From: Polyangiaceae bacterium | GTDB lineage: Bacteria > Myxococcota_A > Polyangia > Polyangiales > Polyangiaceae | Reading direction: 5' to 3' | Length of the DNA: 5,228 bases | Assembly: GCA_025934595.1 (NCBI GenBank) | Contig: JAICXU010000310.1 | Coordinates: 1-5,228 of the forward strand | In this document: positions 1 to 5,228 of the stretch, one piece after another | Layout: each line of letters begins with the position of its first letter | How positions within the stretch are numbered: the stretch's first letter is position 1 | The notes under the pieces: model-generated | Databases searched by the model: none | Seen by the model: only the letters and a program-made list of their open reading frames with translations | Told to the model about the DNA's origin: nothing | Made by a program: the position numbers and the translations under genes

Positions 1-148
1 ATGCGCGAGATGCTCGCCACTCTCCATCATCGAGCTTCAGCGCTTAGCCGAAGCGTCGCGAGAAAAAAAGAGTGACCGCGACACCGCCCGCCGGGAGCGC
101 GCATACCTGCGCGCGAGCACGAAAGGCGCGCATACCTGCGCGCGAGCG
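1..148. other. Left-edge segment without a supported gene
   Basis: I see no gene here that I can support. Two adjacent ATG codons on the minus strand (28-30 and 25-27) open a frame reading MMESGEHLAH off the left edge. This could be the start of a downstream gene, but only a weak GAAG lies upstream and ten codons prove nothing. On the plus strand, a frame running from the edge to a TGA at 73-75 could be the tail of an upstream gene, but its third positions are not clearly GC-rich. A second plus-strand frame stays open through to 376, but from 149 on it is antisense to the better supported 85-residue gene. The recognisable content is the repeat pair at 97-147. Confidence 0.5.
97..147. repeat. 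Two 22-bp direct repeats, each with an internal hairpin
   Basis: An identical 22-bp unit occurs at 97-118 and 126-147, separated by the 7 bp acgaaag, giving a 29-bp period. Each unit contains GCGCGC, the 6-nt loop ATACCT and GCGCGC again, so each can form a 6-bp GC-only stem-loop. The second copy ends one base beyond the TAG stop (149-151) of the minus-strand 85-residue gene, so both hairpins would lie in the first 55 nt of that transcript's 3' untranslated region. No T-tract follows either hairpin directly on the minus strand; the nearest run of seven T lies at 62-68, about 28 nt past the second copy. They could be a tandem 3'-end stabiliser or weak terminator, a small dispersed palindromic repeat, or a local duplication. 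The repeat itself is certain; the role is inference. Confidence 0.8.
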
Positions 149-406
149 CTAACCGGTGGACTCGGCGAGCGACTCTTCGCGGCCGCGCACTTCGAGGCGG
201 TAACGGCTGTTGATCGTCTCGATGTAGAAGACTTCGCGTCCGGCAATGCGCAGAACGCGCTTCACGGGCGTCGTGACGTATTCGTGCATGCCGTCGGGAA
301 ATTCGATGACGACGACAGATCCCTTTCGTGGCGCCCGAACCAGGCGTCCCGCTACTGCGCGAGATCCTTTTCCTAGCTTCCGAAGCACTACGTCCACAGA
401 AGACAC
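149..406 (-). CDS. Small conserved-looking beta-rich protein, 85 aa, unknown function
   Basis: I cannot assign a function. The product is 85 residues with no signal peptide, membrane segment or cysteine, so it is probably cytoplasmic. A basic N-terminus (LRKLGKGSRAVAGR, residues 8-21) is followed by alternating hydrophobic stretches that read as consecutive beta strands: SVVVIEF (30-36), HEYVTTPVKRVLRI (41-54) and EVFYIETINSRYRLEV (58-73), then a short acidic tail. The pattern of a TTPVKRVL strand followed by an ET-NSRY strand recalls small beta-barrel proteins annotated as hypothetical in other bacteria, but this is a memory-based impression. The start is GTG at 404-406, chosen because AAAGAGGGGG lies 7 nt upstream and the hydrophobic pattern begins soon after. 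The gene is divergent from the 52-residue gene and is followed directly by the tandem hairpin repeats. A plus-strand frame is open across it, but its product lacks comparable structure. Confidence 0.8.
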   Translation of the reverse strand: MSSVDVVLRKLGKGSRAVAGRLVRAPRKGSVVVIEFPDGMHEYVTTPVKRVLRIAGREVFYIETINSRYRLEVRGREESLAESTG

Positions 407-601
407 TCTAGCACCCCCTCTTTGCCCGTCTACTGTGCACCCTCGCAGGTAAGAGCTCGGATTTTGACGCGCACAGCTCTACGCCGCGCGCATGGGTAGA
501 AGTGGGTATTTCGAATCGGCGCTTGACCATCGAATGACACCACAGGCAAAGTCCGTGCGCCGCGCTCGAGCGGCCACAGAGCATCGGAAGCGAAACGCGC
601 C
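407..601. other. Divergent intergenic region
   Basis: These 195 bp lie between the starts of the minus-strand 85-residue gene and the plus-strand 52-residue gene, so promoters for both should be here. I could not identify either with confidence. On the plus strand TTGACC (523-528) resembles a -35 element, but at 16-18 bp spacing only weak -10 candidates occur around 545-552. A further TTGACG (464-469) also lacks a partner. A 6-bp inverted repeat, AGAGCT (452-457) with AGCTCT (475-480), could be an operator half-site pair or chance. No tRNA or recognisable riboswitch fold was seen. Confidence 0.45.
414..423 (-). promoter_or_regulatory. Ribosome binding site of the 85-aa gene
   Basis: Read on the minus strand this is AAAGAGGGGG, a strong purine-rich Shine-Dalgarno-like tract ending 7 nt before the GTG start at 406. 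It decides the non-ATG start. A second GTG nearer the tract is in another reading frame. Confidence 0.65.
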
Positions 602-760
602 ATGGGAAAATTCGATCGTAGAAAGTCGCAGAAAATGAAGCGCCGGAAGGCTCAGGTGAAGAAAAAGGAGCGCTTGGCGCGCCGCGCTGCGGCACCGAAA
701 AAGGGGGCAACTTCGACCCCCAAGAAGGCCACGAAGAAGACGGCAGCGGCAAAAAGCTGA
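602..760 (+). CDS. Very basic 52-aa mini-protein with Lys/Thr/Ala/Pro tail
   Basis: The ATG at 602 opens 52 codons to a TGA at 758-760. The product starts MGKFDRRKSQKMKRRK and continues with a Lys/Arg-rich, probably helical stretch to about residue 31, then a tail rich in Lys, Thr, Ala and Pro (TPKKATKKTAAAKS). Twenty-two of 52 residues are Lys or Arg against only two acidic residues, so nucleic-acid binding or ribosome association is plausible. The TPKK-type tail is reminiscent of histone H1-like tails, though composition alone can produce this. I recall similar MGKFDRR starts in myxobacterial hypothetical proteins, a recollection I cannot check here. A weak GGAAG (586-590) lies 11 nt upstream of the start. 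Minus-strand frames across this stretch give Ser/Arg-rich products without recognisable features. The 3' end overlaps the opposing terminator candidate at 751-789. Function unknown. Confidence 0.75.
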   Translation: MGKFDRRKSQKMKRRKAQVKKKERLARRAAAPKKGATSTPKKATKKTAAAKS

Positions 761-789
761 CGCTTCGTCCCCCAAATGTGGAGCGTCAG
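751..789 (-). terminator. Rho-independent terminator candidate for the lipoprotein gene
   Basis: On the minus strand CTGACGCT (789-782) pairs perfectly with AGCGTCAG (764-757) across a 17-nt loop. The stem is followed by C and then TTTTT (755-751). It begins about 60 nt after the lipoprotein gene's stop, in the right orientation to end that transcript and probably the whole minus-strand unit. The stem and T-tract overlap the last codons of the convergent 52-residue gene. In the plus direction the hairpin is not followed by a T-tract, so termination of that gene here is less likely. The 17-nt loop is long and the T-tract is short, so strength is uncertain. Confidence 0.55.
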
Positions 790-848
790 TCCGCACGTCG
801 AGTCCGCAACTGACCGAGGACGCGCGCCGGCCTGCACGCTACGCGCCT

Positions 849-1340
849 CTAATCGGTGATGCGGACAGTTCGAAACTGTGCGGGATGATGCTCTGCAGGG
901 GCGGACGAATTTTCGGCGGGCGCGGGTGTCGGCTCGCCGAGAAGACCGATGTCGCCGTCGGCGCGTGCTTCGGCGAAGAGCAGCCAGTCGCCTTTCGTCT
1001 CCTTCCACGTCTGACGAAGCGTCGTCATGCGAAGCTCCTGCGCGGTCGGCTCGTACCAAGCCACGCGCACGATGACGAGCGCCTCTTCTTTCGACACGAG
1101 ATGCATGCCCGCGAGCTCCGCGTCGGCGATGCGCACGGCGTTTCCCCAACCTCGATGGCTCGCGACGTACGTGTCGCGTTCGGCAGGAGCCACGCGTTCC
1201 ATCACGAGCTCCATTCGCCCGAAGCGAAGATTCACGGTGAGCTCGCGTGCCGCTTCCTGCGCCGCCGCCGCTCCGGTCGGTTGTCCGAGACAACCCGTGA
1301 GACACGCGCCCGAGGCGACCACGAAGAAAAGCTTTCGCAT
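849..1340 (-). CDS. Predicted lipoprotein, 163 aa, unknown function
   Basis: The N-terminus, MRKLFFVVASGACLTGC, is a typical lipoprotein signal: a positive n-region, a hydrophobic core and the lipobox LTGC with the lipidated Cys at residue 17. The mature protein would be anchored in a membrane, probably the outer membrane given Leu at position +2 (E. coli rule, may not apply). After an Ala-rich linker, residues 33-125 form one compact domain of alternating strands and helices: ELTVNLRFGRMELVMERV, then EALVIVRVAWYE (86-97), then LRMTTLRQTWKETKGDWLLF (103-122). Strands ending in a W-x-x-x-x-G-x-W-L pattern are seen in NTF2/SnoaL-like folds, but I regard that as a guess. The last 30 residues are Pro/Ala/Glu-rich and probably disordered. 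The ATG at 1338-1340 fits the signal peptide well, though no clear Shine-Dalgarno precedes it. It follows the 987-residue gene by 79 bp on the same strand, so co-transcription is likely. Confidence 0.85.
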   Translation of the reverse strand: MRKLFFVVASGACLTGCLGQPTGAAAAQEAARELTVNLRFGRMELVMERVAPAERDTYVASHRGWGNAVRIADAELAGMHLVSKEEALVIVRVAWYEPTAQELRMTTLRQTWKETKGDWLLFAEARADGDIGLLGEPTPAPAENSSAPAEHHPAQFRTVRITD

Positions 1341-1369
1341 GTCGCGAAGCTAGCGCGGGCATCACGAAA

Positions 1370-1387
1370 CGGCCCAATTTCAGGCCG
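1370..1387 (-). promoter_or_regulatory. Intergenic hairpin between the barrel-protein and lipoprotein genes
   Basis: On the minus strand CGGCCT and GGGCCG (1387-1382 and 1375-1370) pair over the 6-nt loop GAAATT, with one T-G pair, followed by TTTCG. It sits in the 79-bp gap between the two minus-strand genes. The short stem and a T-run of only three make it at best a weak terminator or a transcript-processing or stability element that could lower lipoprotein expression relative to the upstream gene. Confidence 0.3.
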
Positions 1388-1419
1388 ATTTGGAGGTGAC
1401 GGCGACTCGAAGCGCGGAC

Positions 1420-4383
1420 TCAGAAGGGTACGGCGGCGACGAAATACACCTTGTCGAGCCCGCCGCTCGCGAGGCCTCGCGCGTAGCCGAGTCGGAACGT
1501 GAAGCCGACCACGTACGACAAAGTCGTGTCGAACCAGAGCTCTCCGCCGACACCGGTTTTGAATTCGGCGGTCGCGGCGTCGTTGAACGCGCTGCCGTAA
1601 TCGCAGAAGACGGCGCCGTTGATGCGTTCGAAAAAAATCGGCAACGTGGAGATGCCGCGGTCCACGTTGATGATGGGGAAGTGGTACTCGGCATTGAGCT
1701 GCACGTAATTCGATCCCGCCTCGACGACCGGCGGATACCCGCGCAAGGTGACGCCGCCTTGAATGAGCACGTTGCGAACGGTGTCGTAGACGGGCAAGTC
1801 GACGAAGCCGCCGACGTAATAAGGACCGCGTCCCGGGAAGCTTCCTGCGCTCGTCCCCGCGCCGGCGTGGAGCGCGAGCGAGTGATGCCGCAGCCACGGC
1901 ATCAAATAATACTGCGTGAAATCCATGCTCGCCGCGAAGCCCGAGTATTGGCTGCCGAGCTCGGGATGCGTGGCATCGAGATTCGCGCTCACCGAAAATC
2001 CTTTTTCGCCGGCGACGCTCCACAAAAAACTCTGCGCGTTCGAGTAGCCCCACCCCAAATGAAAATCCGATGCGACGCCTCCCTGCGGAATTTGCGGCGT
2101 GTCGTACGGATTGAATTGATTCGCGGGCTCCGGCAGATCGGCGGCGAAACGAGTCACGCTGTAGCCCACCGAAACGCTCTGACCATCGAAGGAACCCGGC
2201 ATGGCGTACGTCGCCGACGTTCCGAAGCCGGTGTTCTCTTGCGTGTAGATGGGCACGTAACCCGGATTCAGCACGTAAGGACCGGCGACCGGCGAGATTG
2301 ACCGCGACAGCTCGAAGCTCAAGTCGACGGGAAAACCGCTGTATGCGTACGCCGCATCGAACGAGAGCTCCGGATCTTTCGTGTCGGTGCCGACCGCGAG
2401 CGAGAAGCTGTGGAGCTCCGCGATGTCGGTTCCCGACGTCGTCGCGGACACGTGATAGCCGAACGAGCTCGGCGCGATCTGCACGCCGTACGAGTGCGGC
2501 CTGAGCGTCTCGAGCGCGTTGTACGGCTTCTTCGGATAGTCGTGATGCACGGGAGGCGGAGGTGGCGCGGGACGATCGTCGACGTACGGATCGGCGACGG
2601 TCCACTGCGCGGGATCGATCTTCATCGCGAAGAGGTCGTAGCCCATGTGCGTGTAACCGATGTACGCGAGCGTCTTGCCGTCCGGCGAGATCGTCGGCTG
2701 ATACGCGCCGTTGATCACGTTCGTGACTTGCATCAATTTTCCGGTCGCGATCTCCCACGCGTAGATGTTGGACACGTGCGTGCGATCGGAGTGGAAAAAG
2801 AGCCATTTTCCATCGGGAGAAAACGCCGGCCCGCTGTCGACGGCTCGATCGTGCGTGACCTCGGAATACGATCCGTCGAAGCTGTCGACGTAGCGAATGT
2901 CGCGGTAGCCGCCCTCGGTCCACACGCTGTAGGCGACGTGGCGATTGTCGGGTGACCACGTCGGTCCGAACACTTGCTCGAACGAATTGCTCCTCACGAG
3001 CGCGTGCACGTTCTTGATCCCGTCGGGCGTGAGATCGGCGATTTGCAAATAGCGCGTGCCGCGATGGTTCGTCTCGAACACGACGCGCTTGCCGTCGGGA
3101 GACACGCTCGGATCGTTCGCGCGAAATCCGTACGTGAGACGCTTTCGATTCCACTCGAGACCGCTCGGGTTCGTCTCGCCCGCTTTCATCTCGAAGAGCT
3201 CGTCGAAGCCGAAGAGATTCGCGGTGAAATCGATCGTGTCGAAGACGACGTTTCCGTTCGGCTCGAAGCTCGCGGCCGCGGTCATGTTCGTGCGGATCAT
3301 CAGCTCCGCATTTTTCTCGTCGACCTTCGTGATCGCGCCGGACGCGTCGCGGCGAATCGGAATGGCGTAGAGGCCGCTCGTCGTGTGTTGATCGTCGCGA
3401 AAATAGAGGAGGTCGCCGCCGTGATTCTTCCACGTGGTGTTCGGAATGAAGCGCGGATGCTCGGCCGTGCCCCCGACGTGCGTGAGCTGCACGCCTTCGC
3501 GCACGCCCTTTTTCCGGATCTCCGCCGCTTGCGCGCCGAACTGCCGTTTCAACGACGCGATCCATGCAGGATACAATTCATCCCACGTGCGCCCTGTCGC
3601 ACGGCGAATCGATCGATTCACGCCGTACGGCACGGGCTGCCCTCCGTAGTCTTGGATCATCGCGCGGATCGCTTGCTCGCCGTAGGTCTCCGCGACCCAG
3701 TGCATGAAAAACGATCCGTAGAGATACCAAATGTTTCCTTGCGGCCAGCGGCGCGGCGTATTCGAAAATTGATCGAGCGGCGCGACGTTGTCTTCGAGCA
3801 CGTCGGCGCGCATGAACATGTTCCACACGCTCGAGCGGAGGCGCCCGCCGCTCGTGTGCTCGCTCTCGTCGTAGACGGCGAGCCCTTCGAGGAGCCATCG
3901 CGGCTGCACTTGATTCGGCACCCACACTTTTCCGACGATCTGATTCCAGAGCGCAGGAATGCCCGTGATGTGATCGAGATGCAGGGTGTGCGTGTACTCG
4001 TGCGTGACGAGCTCTTGGTACCAATCGTCGACGTCGCCGAGCGGCGAGAGATCATCGGGCGCCGTCACGAGCAATCGAATCGCGTTGTACGGAGACGCCG
4101 ACGTGAAACCGTTCGCGCTGTCGGTCTGATCGTTCAGCGAGATCTCGACCTTCTCTTTCGGTTGCCAGCCGAGCACGGGCACGAGCCGCGCGTTGATGTC
4201 CTCGGCGAGGTCGGCGACGTGCTCCGCGAGCTCTTCTTCACCCGAGTAATACGTGATGCGAAAATGCGGGCTCTCGAGCGTTTTGTAGACGAGCTCGGGA
4301 TCGTTGGCGGCGAGCACGGATTTCGGCCACGCCACGAGACACGCGACGACGCAAAAGAGAAGGAAGCCGCTGAATTTCCGCAC
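1420..4383 (-). CDS. Exported zinc protease / TolB-like propeller / Omp85-type barrel fusion, 987 aa
   Basis: This large envelope protein has three recognisable modules. Residues 1-25 form a signal peptide with a signal peptidase I-type site after SVLA. Residues about 28-290 form a gluzincin-type metalloprotease domain resembling the peptidase MA family: zinc motif HEYTH at 128-132 and the third ligand Glu166 in LLEGLAVYDE, where the catalytic Glu would be 129. Residues about 295-600 form a beta-propeller with PD40/TolB-type repeats at 426-432, 475-481, 520-526 and 564-570 (SPDGK or SPDNR), plus degenerate blades before them. A proline-rich linker (602-620) leads to a barrel from about 640 to 987. 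Its C-terminal part is Omp85/BamA-like: LRGY at 880-883 matching the VRGF/Y loop-6 motif, then AEYHFPI (898-904), GAVFCDYGSAF (923-933), and a final aromatic-rich strand ending in Phe987. No POTRA domains are seen. Known Omp85 topology would place the protease and propeller in the periplasm; surface exposure is possible. The GTG start is the first usable codon after an in-frame TAG (4402-4404) and gives a good signal peptide; its ribosome binding site is poor. Substrate unknown. Confidence 0.92.
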   Translation of the reverse strand: MRKFSGFLLFCVVACLVAWPKSVLAANDPELVYKTLESPHFRITYYSGEEELAEHVADLAEDINARLVPVLGWQPKEKVEISLNDQTDSANGFTSASPYNAIRLLVTAPDDLSPLGDVDDWYQELVTHEYTHTLHLDHITGIPALWNQIVGKVWVPNQVQPRWLLEGLAVYDESEHTSGGRLRSSVWNMFMRADVLEDNVAPLDQFSNTPRRWPQGNIWYLYGSFFMHWVAETYGEQAIRAMIQDYGGQPVPYGVNRSIRRATGRTWDELYPAWIASLKRQFGAQAAEIRKKGVREGVQLTHVGGTAEHPRFIPNTTWKNHGGDLLYFRDDQHTTSGLYAIPIRRDASGAITKVDEKNAELMIRTNMTAAASFEPNGNVVFDTIDFTANLFGFDELFEMKAGETNPSGLEWNRKRLTYGFRANDPSVSPDGKRVVFETNHRGTRYLQIADLTPDGIKNVHALVRSNSFEQVFGPTWSPDNRHVAYSVWTEGGYRDIRYVDSFDGSYSEVTHDRAVDSGPAFSPDGKWLFFHSDRTHVSNIYAWEIATGKLMQVTNVINGAYQPTISPDGKTLAYIGYTHMGYDLFAMKIDPAQWTVADPYVDDRPAPPPPPVHHDYPKKPYNALETLRPHSYGVQIAPSSFGYHVSATTSGTDIAELHSFSLAVGTDTKDPELSFDAAYAYSGFPVDLSFELSRSISPVAGPYVLNPGYVPIYTQENTGFGTSATYAMPGSFDGQSVSVGYSVTRFAADLPEPANQFNPYDTPQIPQGGVASDFHLGWGYSNAQSFLWSVAGEKGFSVSANLDATHPELGSQYSGFAASMDFTQYYLMPWLRHHSLALHAGAGTSAGSFPGRGPYYVGGFVDLPVYDTVRNVLIQGGVTLRGYPPVVEAGSNYVQLNAEYHFPIINVDRGISTLPIFFERINGAVFCDYGSAFNDAATAEFKTGVGGELWFDTTLSYVVGFTFRLGYARGLASGGLDKVYFVAAVPF

Positions 4384-4401
4384 GCCTATGAGCGCGGGAG
4401 T

Positions 4402-5228
4402 CTACACGACGAACCCGGTGCCGGACCTCAGCTTTGCATCGCGCGGATTGCCCGCGGGCACGATGATCTCTTCGCCGTATTCGGGCGTGATTCGCACGGC
4501 GTTTGGTGCGAGCGCGCGCGTCTCGTCGAGAAAGCCACGCAAGTCGACGTTCGGAAGCAGCCGGATGCCTTCGCCGAGCGGCGCGAAGAAGGCATCGTGG
4601 TGGGTGGGAATGACCACGCTCGGGCTCAAATGCCGCACGAGACGTGCGAGATAGTCACGCGTGGCCTGCCGCCCAGCGAGCCCGGGCACGAGAACGTCGG
4701 CGCGGATCGACGCGAGCTCGGCATCGACGAGGTCTGCGCTTCCATTGTGATAGAGCGACGCGCCGGGGGTGCCGTCTGCTCTTTTCGCGCGGAGCCAAAT
4801 GCCGAAGGCGCCGCCCATCTTGTACTCCCACGCGCGCGCGGGAAGGCGCGGCGGCCTATCGACCGTCCCGTCGAACGGAACCTCGCCGAAGAAAAACGCG
4901 CCGTGGAGGCTCGGCACGAATCGAATTTCGAGATCGCCGATCGACACGTTTTTCCCGGTCACCGGCACCTCGACGATTTTTTCTTCCGCGACGCCATGGG
5001 CTCGCGCGAACGCGCAACCCGTTGGCGATGCCACGAATCGAGCGCCGCGTTCTTTCGTGATGAACGGCGCGTCGAGCAAGTGATCGTAGTGCGCGTGACC
5101 GCAGCAAACCGCGTCGACCTTGGCCGGGATGTAACGAGCGACGGCGGCCTCGTCGACGCGAAGGCGAGCATACGAAAGCCGCGCGAGGGTCGGCCGCGAG
5201 ACGAACGGGTCGAGCAAGATCGTCGTGG
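4402..5228 (-). CDS. Metallo-beta-lactamase-fold hydrolase, 5' end outside window
   Basis: The frame stays open to the right edge, so the N-terminus and real start are missing; the TTG at 5215-5217 is probably internal, because the frame continues upstream as TTI before LLDPFVS, a standard second strand of this fold. About 274 codons are present. Counting from that Leu as 1, the metal-binding signature is HAHYDH at 41-46, preceded by VDAVCCG. Further likely ligands are His105 (PSLHGAF), Asp162 (HNGSAD) and His206 (VIPTHHD). The full set suggests an active two-metal hydrolase of the broad UlaG-like/beta-lactamase-superfamily-2 type rather than a drug-resistance beta-lactamase. The substrate cannot be told from sequence. 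No signal peptide can be judged because the N-terminus is absent. The TAG stop lies 18 nt upstream of the GTG of the 987-residue gene in the same frame, which indicates an operon and possible translational coupling. Confidence 0.9.
   Translation of the reverse strand, partial: TTILLDPFVSRPTLARLSYARLRVDEAAVARYIPAKVDAVCCGHAHYDHLLDAPFITKERGARFVASPTGCAFARAHGVAEEKIVEVPVTGKNVSIGDLEIRFVPSLHGAFFFGEVPFDGTVDRPPRLPARAWEYKMGGAFGIWLRAKRADGTPGASLYHNGSADLVDAELASIRADVLVPGLAGRQATRDYLARLVRHLSPSVVIPTHHDAFFAPLGEGIRLLPNVDLRGFLDETRALAPNAVRITPEYGEEIIVPAGNPRDAKLRSGTGFVV

Noticed and set aside
55..82. Inverted repeat GTCGCG/CGCGAC around a T-tract, as a terminator for the 85-aa gene
   Set aside because: The T-tract lies in the loop rather than after the stem, so it does not have terminator architecture.
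503..525. A TTCGAATC sequence resembling a tRNA T-loop
   Set aside because: The flanking bases do not form the required 5-bp T-stem, and no acceptor or anticodon arm could be found around it.
464..552. TTGAC-type -35 elements at 464-469 and 523-528 as promoters for the 52-aa gene
   Set aside because: Neither has a convincing -10 hexamer at normal spacing; the best match near 547-552 agrees with TATAAT at only three positions.
652..1377. A 241-codon minus-strand frame overlapping the lipoprotein gene and the basic mini-protein
   Set aside because: The product is Arg/Ala/His-rich low-complexity sequence, whereas the alternative frame has a perfect lipobox and a folded-looking domain.
885..1502. 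A 205-codon plus-strand frame antisense to the lipoprotein
   Set aside because: Composition is Arg-dominated and it spans the boundary of two supported minus-strand genes, as expected for an antisense shadow.
1390..2301. A 303-codon plus-strand open frame antisense to the barrel region
   Set aside because: Its product is Arg/Glu/Val-rich without recognisable domains and it lies entirely across well-supported coding sequence on the other strand.
1232..3565. A 777-codon minus-strand open frame overlapping the 987-residue gene
   Set aside because: It is an out-of-frame shadow: the product is dominated by Arg with no domain, while the overlapping frame has a signal peptide, protease motif, propeller repeats and barrel motifs. 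GC-rich DNA leaves such frames open by composition.
4337..4383. Alternative reading of the 987-aa N-terminus as a lipoprotein, with VVAC at residues 12-15
   Set aside because: The hydrophobic core continues past the Cys and ends at a good signal peptidase I site (SVLA), which is what an outer-membrane barrel protein needs.

Overview
The window is GC-rich DNA with G/C-biased third codon positions. It looks like a Gram-negative bacterium, most likely a myxobacterium or other deltaproteobacterial lineage. The support is an outer-membrane barrel protein ending in Phe, a lipoprotein with a lipobox, GTG starts, and a Lys/Arg-rich mini-protein beginning MGKFDRR that I associate from memory with myxobacterial genomes. 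The taxonomic placement is inference.

Layout from left to right. Positions 1-148 hold no gene I can support, but they carry two exact 22-bp direct repeats (97-118 and 126-147), each able to fold as a small GC hairpin. They lie immediately after the stop of a small minus-strand gene (149-406, 85 aa, unknown function, good ribosome binding site). A divergent intergenic region (407-601) separates it from a plus-strand gene for a very basic 52-residue protein (602-760). That gene converges on a minus-strand lipoprotein gene (849-1340), and an inverted repeat with a T-tract at 751-789 looks like the lipoprotein gene's terminator.

The rest of the window is on the minus strand. A metallo-beta-lactamase-fold hydrolase (4402-5228) has its 5' end beyond the right edge. 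It is followed after 17 bp by a 987-residue exported protein (1420-4383), and after another 79 bp by the lipoprotein. Orientation and spacing suggest one transcription unit: hydrolase, then protease/propeller/barrel protein, then lipoprotein, then terminator.

The 987-residue protein is the notable element. It joins a signal peptide, a gluzincin-type zinc protease domain (HEYTH plus a downstream EGLAVY glutamate), a TolB-like beta-propeller with SPDGK repeats, a proline-rich linker, and a C-terminal Omp85/BamA-like barrel with an LRGY motif, with no POTRA domains visible. It is predicted to sit in the outer membrane with a protease/propeller module attached. Its substrate and any functional link to the hydrolase or lipoprotein are not shown by the sequence.
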